From NCBI GenBank assembly GCA_036375715.1, contig DASVBS010000079.1:62001-126000 (forward strand): a stretch of 64,000 bases of DNA. The letters run 5' to 3'. Shown in pieces: positions 17,706 through 26,088 of this stretch. This DNA comes from Longimicrobiaceae bacterium (GTDB lineage Bacteria; Gemmatimonadota; Gemmatimonadetes; Longimicrobiales; Longimicrobiaceae). The translations under genes were made by a program, and so were the position numbers. Each line of letters starts with the position of its first letter. The stretch's first letter is position 1. A model generated the notes under the pieces. It worked only from the letters and a program-made list of their open reading frames with translations, did no database searches and was not told the origin of the DNA.

Positions 17706-18983
17706 CTACGGCTCCACGAGTGCCTGGTACACGGCGGTTTCGAAGGCGTCGCGGACGGCGTTGTTGGAGAACGGTACCACTTGGAGCATCAGCACTCGCA
17801 CCAGGCCGTACTGCGGGTCGACTTCGTAGGCTGTGCCGTAGGCGCCGCTCCAGCCGAAGCTGCCCACGGAGCTGAAGCCGCTCGCGCCCATCCGGTCGAT
17901 GGTCTCGAAGCCGAGACCGAAGCCGATCCCCTCCCCCCGCAGGTCACCGATCTGGTTCGTGGTCATGAGCGCCACTGTCTGGGGCGCCAGGATGCGCACG
18001 CCATCCAGCTCGCCGCCGCGGCGCATGGCCTCGAGAAAGCGCGCATAGTCGCGAGCGGTGGAGAGCAGGCCCGCTCCGCCAGCGAAGCTGACGCGCGGCC
18101 CGTCCACGTAGTGGCCCTGCCCGCGGGCATTGTCGGGCGCACGCAGCACCTTGCCATCCTCGCCCGGAGTATAGACCGTCGCCAGTCGGTCGCGCTTCTC
18201 GCGGGGCAGGTAGAAGTGCGTGTCGGTCATCCCCAGCGGCTCCGTGATCCGCTCACGGATGAACTGGTCCAGCGGCAGGCCGCTCGCCCGCTCCACTACG
18301 CACCCGAGGATGTCAGTGTTGTAACCGTAGACGAAGGCCTCGCCCGGTTGCCGGACGAACGGGAGCGTTCCCAGGCGGTCCATTTTCTGGCAGATCGGCT
18401 CCTCGTCGTCGGCGGTGTACCAGCCGTAGGCTTCGCCGTACCCCAGGTCATGACGCTGGTACGCCTCGGCGACGTGCGGTTCGCCTCCGTAGGAGATGCC
18501 CGCCGTGTGCGTCAGTAGATCCCGGATGGTGATCTTCCGTCGCGCGGGCTCGATCCTCACACCGCTGTCGGTGCGGACCGCCACCGTGGTGCTGTCGAAG
18601 GAGGGAAGCCACCGGCTGACCGGGTCATCCAGCGCGATCTTCCCCTCCTCCACCAGCATCATCACCGCCGTGCTGGTGATGGCCTTCGTCTGCGAGGCGA
18701 TGCGGAAGATGTCGTCGGTGCGCATGGGCCGCCGGGCCTCCCGGTCCGACCAGCCCACCGCCTCTTCGTAGACGACTTCGCCATCGCGCATCACCAGCGC
18801 GACTGCACCCGCGATCACCCCCTCGTCCACGTAGCGCTGGAGGGTGGATTCGATGCGCTCCAGACGAGCCGGGTCGAAGCCGTGAATGGTGGCGGGGGCA
18901 TCGGCCGCCTGCGCAGTTGCGACTGTCGGCAGGCTGGTCCCGACCAGAGCGGCGACCAGCAGGCAAAGCCACGTTTTCCTCAT
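17706..18983 (-). CDS. Serine hydrolase of the class C beta-lactamase fold
   Basis: A 425-residue secreted protein of the beta-lactamase/D-aminopeptidase/esterase (EstB-like) group. The ATG at 18983 has GGAG 7 bases upstream and a signal peptide ending at ATAQ. The catalytic SxxK is SQTK (Ser97, Lys100) in RIASQTKAITS. The conserved tyrosine is in FVYGYNTDILG (about 218-227), and the oxyanion-side motif is probably in HYVDGPRVSFAGGAGLLST. Such proteins may be esterases, peptidases or beta-lactamases, and sequence reading cannot decide. It lies 23 bases after the metallo-beta-lactamase gene on the same strand, probably in one operon with it. Confidence 0.88.
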   Translation of the reverse strand: MRKTWLCLLVAALVGTSLPTVATAQAADAPATIHGFDPARLERIESTLQRYVDEGVIAGAVALVMRDGEVVYEEAVGWSDREARRPMRTDDIFRIASQTKAITSTAVMMLVEEGKIALDDPVSRWLPSFDSTTVAVRTDSGVRIEPARRKITIRDLLTHTAGISYGGEPHVAEAYQRHDLGYGEAYGWYTADDEEPICQKMDRLGTLPFVRQPGEAFVYGYNTDILGCVVERASGLPLDQFIRERITEPLGMTDTHFYLPREKRDRLATVYTPGEDGKVLRAPDNARGQGHYVDGPRVSFAGGAGLLSTARDYARFLEAMRRGGELDGVRILAPQTVALMTTNQIGDLRGEGIGFGLGFETIDRMGASGFSSVGSFGWSGAYGTAYEVDPQYGLVRVLMLQVVPFSNNAVRDAFETAVYQALVEP

Positions 18984-19006
18984 CGGCATCTCCGGATCCG
19001 GGAAGG

Positions 19007-19918
19007 TCACGGCGTGGTTAGTTCGACTTGCTCCTGCGCGATGCGGCGTGCGAGCGCCTGACGGGCGTTTTCTGCGTACCGCTTGCATCCGTTACGGTCG
19101 ATCAGGCCGTCGGTCGCGTCACGTCCCCGCTCGAGGCGCTGCCAGAAATTGGACGCTCCCGGATGCGGGGTGATCAGAATATCGCAGCTGAGGCTGTCGA
19201 GCACCGCAAAGGAGCGCTCGAAGTCCTGAATTGCGTGCGGGTAGGTGTCGTTGCGGCTGAAGTAGAACCCGTCGGCCGAGACGGGAGTCTGACTGTCGCC
19301 GTAGACCAGGTCCACGCACCGGTCCTGTTCGCAAGCGCGCCAGGCCCAGGTGGTGCCCCCCGGCGTGTGCCCCGGAGTGAAGTGCGCAGTTACTGCAATG
19401 GGACCGACGCGCAGCACCTCGCCGTCCTCGACCGTGCGCACCTCCGGTACCGGATCGATCGGGAAGAGCGCGCCGTGCTGGGGATCATCCGCACTGGAGT
19501 AGCCGGTCTGCAGCACGGTCGCGCTCCAGGGGCTGGCGGCTACCTCGGCGCCGGACGCCTCCTGCAAGGCGGCGATGCCGCCCGCGTGATCATAGTGGAC
19601 GTGCGAGTTCAGGATCAGACGTACGTCGCGCAGATCGAATCCCAGGGCGTGAATGTTTTCCGCAATCGGTCTGGCGGATTCGGCGAGCCCGCCGTCGATG
19701 AGTACGTGTCCTTCGTCGGAAGTAATGAGGATAGCCCCCAGTCCCTCCGTTCCCACCCAGTAGCTGTTGCCGAAGATCCGGACCGGCTCGTGTGGCCGAT
19801 TCCATTCGACGCAGGGGTCGCATCCGGGTGTCGGCGGGGCCTGAGGTACATCGACCTGGCTACACCCCGCCAGGGCAAAGCCCGAGATCGTGGCGACAAA
19901 GATGGAACGAAGGTGCAT
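19007..19918 (-). CDS. Subclass B3-type metallo-beta-lactamase, predicted lipoprotein
   Basis: A 303-residue metallo-beta-lactamase-fold protein with all residues expected of a B3 enzyme: His106, His108, Asp110 and His111 in SHVHYDHAGG, His184 in GHTPGG and His252 in PHPGAS. The segment YGDSQTPVSADGFYF is typical of B3 lactamases. The N terminus is a lipoprotein signal with lipobox LAGC (Cys19). The start at 19918 is followed by that signal; an upstream in-frame start would read through a proline- and arginine-rich stretch. It is transcribed divergently from the RDD-SpoIIM gene. It probably hydrolyses beta-lactams, but promiscuous lactonase or other activity is possible. Downstream lies a serine beta-lactamase-fold gene. 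Confidence 0.88.
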   Translation of the reverse strand: MHLRSIFVATISGFALAGCSQVDVPQAPPTPGCDPCVEWNRPHEPVRIFGNSYWVGTEGLGAILITSDEGHVLIDGGLAESARPIAENIHALGFDLRDVRLILNSHVHYDHAGGIAALQEASGAEVAASPWSATVLQTGYSSADDPQHGALFPIDPVPEVRTVEDGEVLRVGPIAVTAHFTPGHTPGGTTWAWRACEQDRCVDLVYGDSQTPVSADGFYFSRNDTYPHAIQDFERSFAVLDSLSCDILITPHPGASNFWQRLERGRDATDGLIDRNGCKRYAENARQALARRIAQEQVELTTP

Positions 19919-20016
19919 ACCTTGACTGTAGTCTGTCGAGCGGGGTCCGCGCTCGCGGCGGCGGACATGAGGAGCGAGAATATATTGCGTCGAGCCGGAT
20001 GTTGAAGGTATGCACC
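19912..20016. repeat. 12-base inverted repeat over both divergent start codons
   Basis: AAGGTATGCACC occurs on the minus strand at 19923-19912 and on the plus strand at 20005-20016. Each copy contains the ATG chosen for the gene it faces. The copies are 81 bases apart, and no longer homology extends outward. Confidence 0.6.
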
Positions 20017-21842
20017 CGCCGCCTGTCTCCGCGATGATCCAGCAGTCTATCGGCACGTTCCAGCAGCATACTTCTCTCGAACGAGAAGTCCGGATCGAGA
20101 CACCGGAGCACGTCGCCGTCGACTACCGACTGGCTGACCTCGGCTCGCGCTTCACGGCGCTGTTGATCGACGGCGGAATCCTTGTCGCGGTGCTGCTGTT
20201 TCTGCTGGTCGGGGTGCCCGCGATCCTCAGCCGGATCGGGAGCGTGGCCGGCTCCTGGGTGACGGGTTGGGGGATGGGAGCGGTGATCCTCCTGTCCTTC
20301 GCCCTCAGCTGGGGATACTTCGTGGTCTTCGAGGCGGCCTGGCAGGGGCGTACCCCGGGCAAGAGGTGGATGGGCATCCGGGTGGTGCACGACGGAGGCT
20401 TCCCTCTGACCCTGCAGGGGGCGGCGATCCGCAATCTGCTCCGCGCCATCGATAGTCAGCCGATCTTCACCTGGCTGATCGGCGGAGTGACGATGCTCCT
20501 CAGCCCCCACACCAAGCGGCTCGGCGACCTGGCAGCGGGAACGATCGTGGTGCGTGAGCCGAAGGAGCTGGTGATCCCGGAGATCGTAGCCGCTGAGGCG
20601 GCGCACCAGGGTGCCCCGCTGCTGGACGAGCGGGAATTCACCGCCCTCGACACCTACGTCGGGCGGCGCGAGGGGCTGGCAGAGGGCGGGCGGCAGCGAC
20701 TGGCGGAAAAGCTCGCGGGGCGGCTGACCCGGAAGGCCGAATGGCGCGCCGAGGAGCTCACCGCTGACGAGTACCTCCTGAACCTCCACGCCGCCGAGCT
20801 GGCGCGTCGCAGTGGAGCCTCGGGTGCGGGTGCCTGGTCGCGCTCTACGGAGCTGGTGCGCCAGCAGCGAGAGCGCTGGCAGGAGCTGCAGCGGTTGGTG
20901 GAGCGCGCGGGTGCCTCGCGCCTCGCGTCGTTGTCCGAAGCCGAGCTGGCCGACTTTGCGGCTCTGTACCGCGAGGCGACGGCCGATCTGGCGAGAGCGC
21001 GGACGTACGGAGCCTCTCCGCAGCTCCTGATGTCGCTGGAGCGGCTGGTGGGATCGGCGCACAACCAGCTCTACCAGCCGCCCCGCCGCAGGCTGTCGGA
21101 CTTGCGCGTGTGGGTCTCCAGGGGCTTTCCGGCACTGGTCCGTCGGAGGTGGATCCCCATCGCTGTCTCCGCCACGCTCTTCGTGGTCCCGGCCGCGCTG
21201 GGGTTCGGAGTCGCACGGCTCGACCCCGGCTGGGCGCGAACCGCGCTTCCGGCCGAGATGGTCCGTCGCGCGGAGGAGGGGATCGATCGGGAGGCGCAGG
21301 GGCGCGGATACGTCGAGGTCCGGGACGTGGTCATGCCGGTGATGGCCAGCGGCCTGATCTCCAACAATGTGCAGGTCACCTTCTTCGCCTTCGCGGGAGG
21401 GATGATCGGCGGCCTCGGAACGGCGGCCATTCTGGTGCTCAACGGCCTCTTTCTGGGCGCTGTGGCTGGCCTCTTCGCCAACCACGGACTCAGCCTCTAT
21501 CTGTGGACCTTCGTCCTTCCCCACGGGGTCATCGAGCTCACGGCGATCGTGATCGCCGGTGGGGCCGGATTGTGGCTGGGCTCCGCGCTGCTTCTCCCTG
21601 GTCGCCTGACCCGCCGCGAGGCACTCGAGATCCGGGGACGCGAAGCCGTCTCACTCGTTGCCGGTACTACCCTGTTGCTGGTGGTGGCCGGTCTCATCGA
21701 GGGCTTCATCTCCCCCTCCTCCCTTCCCCGGGTGGCAAAGCTAGGGCTTGCGGCCCTATTCGCGCTCGGGCTGGTCGGGTACCTGGCAGGCAGCATGGCG
21801 GGCCGCTCCTATACCCTCCCGCGCCGCTTCACCTCGAGGTAG
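20010..21842 (+). CDS. RDD-family / SpoIIM (DUF95) fusion membrane protein
   Basis: A 610-residue fusion. The N-terminal half is an RDD domain (about 35-170: YRLADLGSRFTALLIDG, then membrane helices and WQGRTPGKRWMGIRVV, TKRLGDLAAGTIVV). A soluble helical linker (about 190-350) follows, and then a SpoIIM/DUF95 membrane domain (about 370-605: NVQVTFFAFAGGMIGG, LYLWTFVLPHGVIELTAIVIAGG). RDD and SpoIIM proteins are often separate genes beside MoxR and DUF58; here they are one polypeptide. The first ATG is used; a second at 20034 is also possible. Its 3' end overlaps the convergent DUF58 gene by 34 bases. The role is unknown; a channel or envelope-assembly partner of the MoxR system is a reasonable inference. 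Confidence 0.88.
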   Translation: MHPPPVSAMIQQSIGTFQQHTSLEREVRIETPEHVAVDYRLADLGSRFTALLIDGGILVAVLLFLLVGVPAILSRIGSVAGSWVTGWGMGAVILLSFALSWGYFVVFEAAWQGRTPGKRWMGIRVVHDGGFPLTLQGAAIRNLLRAIDSQPIFTWLIGGVTMLLSPHTKRLGDLAAGTIVVREPKELVIPEIVAAEAAHQGAPLLDEREFTALDTYVGRREGLAEGGRQRLAEKLAGRLTRKAEWRAEELTADEYLLNLHAAELARRSGASGAGAWSRSTELVRQQRERWQELQRLVERAGASRLASLSEAELADFAALYREATADLARARTYGASPQLLMSLERLVGSAHNQLYQPPRRRLSDLRVWVSRGFPALVRRRWIPIAVSATLFVVPAALGFGVARLDPGWARTALPAEMVRRAEEGIDREAQGRGYVEVRDVVMPVMASGLISNNVQVTFFAFAGGMIGGLGTAAILVLNGLFLGAVAGLFANHGLSLYLWTFVLPHGVIELTAIVIAGGAGLWLGSALLLPGRLTRREALEIRGREAVSLVAGTTLLLVVAGLIEGFISPSSLPRVAKLGLAALFALGLVGYLAGSMAGRSYTLPRRFTSR

Positions 21843-23155
21843 CGGTTCACCACGGTGGGTACTGCCCGTTCGGGTGTCGTGTCGGCCACGAGCACGCCCG
21901 CGCGGCGCATGGTGGCCAGCGCGACGTTGCGCAGCAGGAGGAGCTCCTCGGCGGCTGCCCGTCGGTAGGCGCCCGATTCGTCCTCGACCGGGGCGGTGGC
22001 GACGCGCTCCAGGGCGGGATTGCGGATTGCGACGGCCAGCGGGAGGTGCCGCCGGGTGGCCGCGGAGACATTGGCGAGAAGCGCGGACGAGGCTCGCGCG
22101 TCGATGACGTCGGTGAAGAGGACGATCAGGGAGCGCCGCCGCAACCTCCGCCCGAGGAAGGCGAAGGCACCCGGGTAATCCGGCTCCACGAGCCGAGCCT
22201 CGATCTCCGAGAGAGTGTCGACCAGGCGGCTGAGGGGAGCGCGAGCGGGAGGAAAGAAATGGTGGACCTGGTCGGAGAAGACGAACAGGCCGACGCGATC
22301 TCCGTGTTGCGCCGCGACCTCGGCGAGAAGCAGCGCCGCCGCCAGCGCACTGTCGATTCGTTCCCTTCGCACACCATTGCCGCCAGCCTCGGAGAGCTCC
22401 TCCGTCATCAGCCGTCCCGCGTCGATCGTCAGTAGGACGTTCTGGCTCCGCTCGGTCTCCGTCTGGCGAACGATCAGCGTGCCGTGCTTTCCGGAGGCTT
22501 TCCAGTCGAGCCGCCGGGGATCGTCGCCGCGGACGTACTCCCGGAGGCTCTCGAACGAGCTCCCCTCTCCCGGCTGGCGCATTGCCCGCAGTCCCATCTC
22601 GCTCAGCCGGTGCCTGTGAGCCAGCAGGCGATAGCGCCGAAGATCGCGCAGCCCGGGCTGCACTCGCACCTCGGCGGGAATCGACTCGCACCGCTGGTAC
22701 CAGACCAGTCCGAGGGGGCCCAGCAGCCGCAGATACACGTCTCCCAGATTTCCTCGGCCGCGCTCCACCGCCCTCACCCGGTAGGCGAAGCGTGCCTCGG
22801 CGCCGGGAGGGATCCAGGCGCTGTCCGCGTCTCGATGGGTGAGAGTGGGTTCGGCTCCGCCCTCGTCCCGTGCTCGCCTGAGCTGCGGCGTGAGGTCGTC
22901 TGTGACGCGAACGCGGACCGGGCGATGATCTATGTTCTCGACGGTGATCGTCACCTTGCCTTCCTCTCCGTGCGCCAGACGTGCGGGGGCGGTGCGACTC
23001 ACGCCGATGTGCGTGCGGCCTGCCCGCCGCGCGTCCACCGCAGCTGCGGCGAGCAGGAGCAGATCCGCGAGAAGGCCCGCCGTCCCTGACACCAGGAAGA
23101 GCGGAGCAACGGCTGTGAGCAGCAGGAGCAGCCTGCGGGCGGGGAGGAACGTCAC
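21809..23155 (-). CDS. DUF58 domain protein
   Basis: A 448-residue protein with two N-terminal membrane helices (about 8-45), a beta-rich middle, and the DUF58 signature YVRGDDPRRLDWKASGKHG around residue 205, followed by a von Willebrand A-like half (LLTIDAGRLM). GTG at 23155 starts the gene 3 bases after the MoxR stop. DUF58 proteins typically act with a MoxR ATPase, probably in assembly or activation of membrane or secreted complexes. It is the last gene of the DUF4129-DUF4350-MoxR-DUF58 operon and converges on the RDD-SpoIIM gene with a 34-base overlap. Confidence 0.92.
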   Translation of the reverse strand: MTFLPARRLLLLLTAVAPLFLVSGTAGLLADLLLLAAAAVDARRAGRTHIGVSRTAPARLAHGEEGKVTITVENIDHRPVRVRVTDDLTPQLRRARDEGGAEPTLTHRDADSAWIPPGAEARFAYRVRAVERGRGNLGDVYLRLLGPLGLVWYQRCESIPAEVRVQPGLRDLRRYRLLAHRHRLSEMGLRAMRQPGEGSSFESLREYVRGDDPRRLDWKASGKHGTLIVRQTETERSQNVLLTIDAGRLMTEELSEAGGNGVRRERIDSALAAALLLAEVAAQHGDRVGLFVFSDQVHHFFPPARAPLSRLVDTLSEIEARLVEPDYPGAFAFLGRRLRRRSLIVLFTDVIDARASSALLANVSAATRRHLPLAVAIRNPALERVATAPVEDESGAYRRAAAEELLLLRNVALATMRRAGVLVADTTPERAVPTVVNRYLEVKRRGRV

Positions 23156-23158
23156 CTT

Positions 23159-24121
23159 TCAGCCCGGCGCTTCGACGCGTTCCAGGGCGGTGAGTATGCG
23201 GCTGTCGGGGCGCTCTCCCTCGAGCTCGGCCTCGGGAGAGAGCAGGATGCGATGGCGCAGGACAGGAAGCGCGAGCGACTTCACGTCGTCCGGGGTGACG
23301 AAGTCGCGGCCCGCCAGGAGCGCCTCGGCTCGCGCCGCAAGGAAGAGGGACACGCCCGCGCGGGGGCTCGCGCCCAGCGCGAGTGCGGCGTCTTCCCGCG
23401 TCGACCTCACGATCGCGGTGATGTAGTCACGAATCGATGGCTCCACGTGCACGGCCGCCACTGCCGCTCGCAGCCGGAGGAGATCCTCCGCCGAGGCAAC
23501 CGGCTCGATCCCGAAGCTCTCCGTCCGATCCGAGCTGAAGCCGTCGGCGTACAGGTCCAGGATGGCCCGCTCCGCCTCGGCGTCGGGATACGGCACCACC
23601 ACCTTCAGCAGAAAGCGATCGAGCTGCGCCTCGGGAAGCGGGTACGTCCCTTCGTATTCGACCGGGTTCTGGGAGGCGAAGACGGTGAAGGACGGGGGCA
23701 GCGGCCGCGTTACCCCGTCGGTGGTGACCTGGCGCTCCTGCATCGCCTCCAGCAGCGCCGACTGCGTCTTGGCGGGGGCGCGGTTGATCTCGTCGGCGAG
23801 CAGGAGGTCGGTGAAGATCGGTCCCGGATGGAAAACGAACTCGCGCCGCAGCTCGTCCAGGATGCTCGTGCCCGTCAGGTCGATCGGCATCAGGTCGGGC
23901 GTGAACTGTACCCGTCCGAAGCGCACGTCGAGGGTGCGGGCCAGGGCACGGATGGCCAGCGTCTTGGCCACCCCGGGAACCCCTTCGAGCAGGACGTGCC
24001 CGCCCGCCAGCAGGGCGACCAGCAGCTGGTGAAGTACCTCCTCCTGCCCGAGCACCACGCGGCTGAGTTGGGCCTCCACCGCCCGCGCGCGCTCCGTCGC
24101 CTCCTCCATCATCGTCGTCAC
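23159..24121 (-). CDS. MoxR-family AAA+ ATPase
   Basis: A 320-residue cytoplasmic AAA+ ATPase. Walker A is GVPGVAKT (47-54), Walker B is LLLADEINR (about 105-113), and sensor-region ASQNPVEYEGTYPLPEAQLDRF is clear. The start is GTG at 24121, overlapping the stop of the DUF4350 gene (GTGA); ATGs 9 and 12 bases later are alternatives. MoxR ATPases are chaperone-like factors that remodel or insert cofactors into vWA-type partners, here most likely the DUF58 product. Coupled overlaps across the operon suggest fixed stoichiometry. Confidence 0.95.
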   Translation of the reverse strand: MTTMMEEATERARAVEAQLSRVVLGQEEVLHQLLVALLAGGHVLLEGVPGVAKTLAIRALARTLDVRFGRVQFTPDLMPIDLTGTSILDELRREFVFHPGPIFTDLLLADEINRAPAKTQSALLEAMQERQVTTDGVTRPLPPSFTVFASQNPVEYEGTYPLPEAQLDRFLLKVVVPYPDAEAERAILDLYADGFSSDRTESFGIEPVASAEDLLRLRAAVAAVHVEPSIRDYITAIVRSTREDAALALGASPRAGVSLFLAARAEALLAGRDFVTPDDVKSLALPVLRHRILLSPEAELEGERPDSRILTALERVEAPG

Positions 24122-25290
24122 GTTCGCCTCTTCTCCGCAATCAGCTCGTCCAGCCGAGCCGCCAGGGTGGTCAAGTTCTCTTCCTTCTGCGCCGAGTGGG
24201 TGCCCTTCCGGGAGCTCACGAGTCCGCTCGACAATTCGCTCGGCGCCTCCGAAGGGAGACTCCGTAGCACGCGCTCGACGTCAAGGGGTCCGGGGTGCGC
24301 GGCGCCGAGTCGGCGCGCCGCCCCGGCCAGCAGCAGGTGCCTCGCCCGGCCACGAGCTCCGCCGGCTTCGTAGGCCCGCGCGAGGGCGTGGAGATGCTCC
24401 AGCGGCGAGCGGCGACGCGGGGGTGCCGGCGCCTCCGCCGAGCCGAAGCGTGCGCCGAGCAGGAGCAGCAGCAGCCCGCCGACGAGCAGGAGCTGCACGG
24501 TCATCCAGCCCGCAGGTTGGCGGGCGAGGAAGGATATCAGCGCGCCGGCAGGGCTTCCGCCACCGCGGAAGCCGTGGTGATACTCGTCGAACTGCAGCTC
24601 CTGCCCTCCTGCCGTGAGCTCGCGGGCCAAGCGGGCGAAGAGCAGGGCAGCACCGCTCTCCCGCAGCGCCCGATTGGAGAGTGGCTCCGTATCGCTCCAG
24701 GCGAAAATTTCCCCATCCCTCCGCGTCATCCGCACTACGGCCACCCGTTCGGCGTCGATGCGGAGCAGCGCCTGCGCGCCCTCCCGGAACGCTTTTGCGC
24801 TGTCCGGGAAAGCGAAGCGGAAGCCGCGAACGCTGTCGATCCCTGCCGTCTGAGGTGCCGCGACCGTCACGGAAGCGGTGCGCAGTGTCGACAGCGGCAG
24901 AGTATCCGGGGAAGCTCTGCCGAGCGAAAGCCCCAGGGCCGCGAGCAGCGGGTCCCCTGGCGACGGGGCGTAGATCAAGCGGCCGCCGTCCTCGACCCAC
25001 GCGAGGAGAGCGCGGGCCTCGAGCGGCGTGAGCTCGTCGGTCGGCCGCAGGATGACCATCGCTTCCGGCAGCGGATCCCCCTCGACCAGGGGACTCAGCC
25101 TGCGCTCTGCGGGGATCCCGAGCTCCTGCAGCATCAGGAAGAGAGCGAGGGTCCCGCGAGGAGTGGCGCGAAAGCTGGTGGGACGGGGATCGAGATTGCT
25201 GCGGCCATCCCGGTCCGAGGTGAGGAGCGCCAGCACCAGCGCCGCCCCGAGCAACAGCGCCACGCCTCGCCAGCTCGAACGCTCACCCAT
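24118..25290 (-). CDS. DUF4350 domain membrane protein
   Basis: A 390-residue protein with an N-terminal membrane helix (GVALLLGAALVLALLTSDRDG), an extracytoplasmic DUF4350-like region (SFRATPRGTLALFLMLQELG, VILRPTDELTPLEARALLAWVEDGGRLIYAP), a second helix (about 275-295, VQLLLVGGLLLLLLGARFG) and a cytoplasmic tail. The ATG at 25290 overlaps the DUF4129 stop by 8 bases; in-frame starts at 25302 and 25323 lie further inside that gene. DUF4350 proteins have a GATase/IFT52-like fold with no settled reaction. Its place between DUF4129 and MoxR is the usual neighbourhood. Confidence 0.87.
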   Translation of the reverse strand: MGERSSWRGVALLLGAALVLALLTSDRDGRSNLDPRPTSFRATPRGTLALFLMLQELGIPAERRLSPLVEGDPLPEAMVILRPTDELTPLEARALLAWVEDGGRLIYAPSPGDPLLAALGLSLGRASPDTLPLSTLRTASVTVAAPQTAGIDSVRGFRFAFPDSAKAFREGAQALLRIDAERVAVVRMTRRDGEIFAWSDTEPLSNRALRESGAALLFARLARELTAGGQELQFDEYHHGFRGGGSPAGALISFLARQPAGWMTVQLLLVGGLLLLLLGARFGSAEAPAPPRRRSPLEHLHALARAYEAGGARGRARHLLLAGAARRLGAAHPGPLDVERVLRSLPSEAPSELSSGLVSSRKGTHSAQKEENLTTLAARLDELIAEKRRT

Positions 25291-25924
25291 GGTCGACTGC
25301 ATGCTCGGGCGCCGAGCTGGCAAGGTCGCGCAGCTTTCCGAAGTCGCTCTCGTCGGCCGGGCGGGCTCCGAAGGCCACCGGTTCGAACCCCCGCAGGAAC
25401 CGATCGAGTAGTCGGCCCGCCTGCGGGTCGCGTCGGCTCTCCCGGCGGTAGTCTCCGGGCGTCTTCGAAGGATCTAGATGGACTGTTCCGCGTGCGGCCA
25501 GTCTGCTCAGCAGGCCGTGATACAGCGCGAAGGCAGCGTCCCGCCATCGCCCCGCCGCGGCCAGGGAAGACGCGAGCGCCTCCCACTCCGCCGCGCTCGC
25601 CGGAGGGGCAGCCAGTTGGGATCGCGCTTCTTGCGGCCCGCGACCATCCTTCCGTGCCCCCGCGTGCGAAATCACCCGCAGCAGCAGATGCCCCGCCAGC
25701 GCTCCGAAGCCGACAGCGACGAGCACGAAGAGCGCCAGACCCTCGCCCTCGCGGAGTTGGAAGGAGGGGAGGAGGTCCCGCAGCAGGTCGACCAGCGAGC
25801 GCAGTGCGCGGCCGATCAGCTCCCGGAGCGGCGAGGCGGACCGTTCGGTGAACTCTGGACGGGAGAAGACCCGTTCCAGCGCCCCTTGAACTTCCTGCGG
25901 GGTCTGCCACCACACTGCCATCAT
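25283..25924 (-). CDS. DUF4129 domain membrane protein
   Basis: A 213-residue protein with one central membrane helix (about 62-83, LALFVLVAVGFGALAGHLLL) and a C-terminal DUF4129 domain (WRDAAFALYHGLLSRLAARGTVHLDPSKTPGDYRRE). Two adjacent ATGs occur at the start. It is the first gene of the MoxR operon. DUF4129 is commonly linked to MoxR/DUF58 systems and transglutaminase-like proteins, and no reaction is established. The gap to the upstream membrane-protein gene is 164 bases, so a promoter may lie there. Confidence 0.87.
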   Translation of the reverse strand: MMAVWWQTPQEVQGALERVFSRPEFTERSASPLRELIGRALRSLVDLLRDLLPSFQLREGEGLALFVLVAVGFGALAGHLLLRVISHAGARKDGRGPQEARSQLAAPPASAAEWEALASSLAAAGRWRDAAFALYHGLLSRLAARGTVHLDPSKTPGDYRRESRRDPQAGRLLDRFLRGFEPVAFGARPADESDFGKLRDLASSAPEHAVDHG

Positions 25925-26088
25925 CCGGTCACCGGTCAGGCCGCGGAACCGCGTTCGTTACTGCTGGCCGCCGCCCGAGCTCCGCTGCCGTCAGGCACCT
26001 GGCCATCCGGTCACCGCATCGAGCCACGACCGAGCAGCGGACGAGCGGGTAACACAAGGACAGGTAGCGCACAGCCACACCCCGTCGC

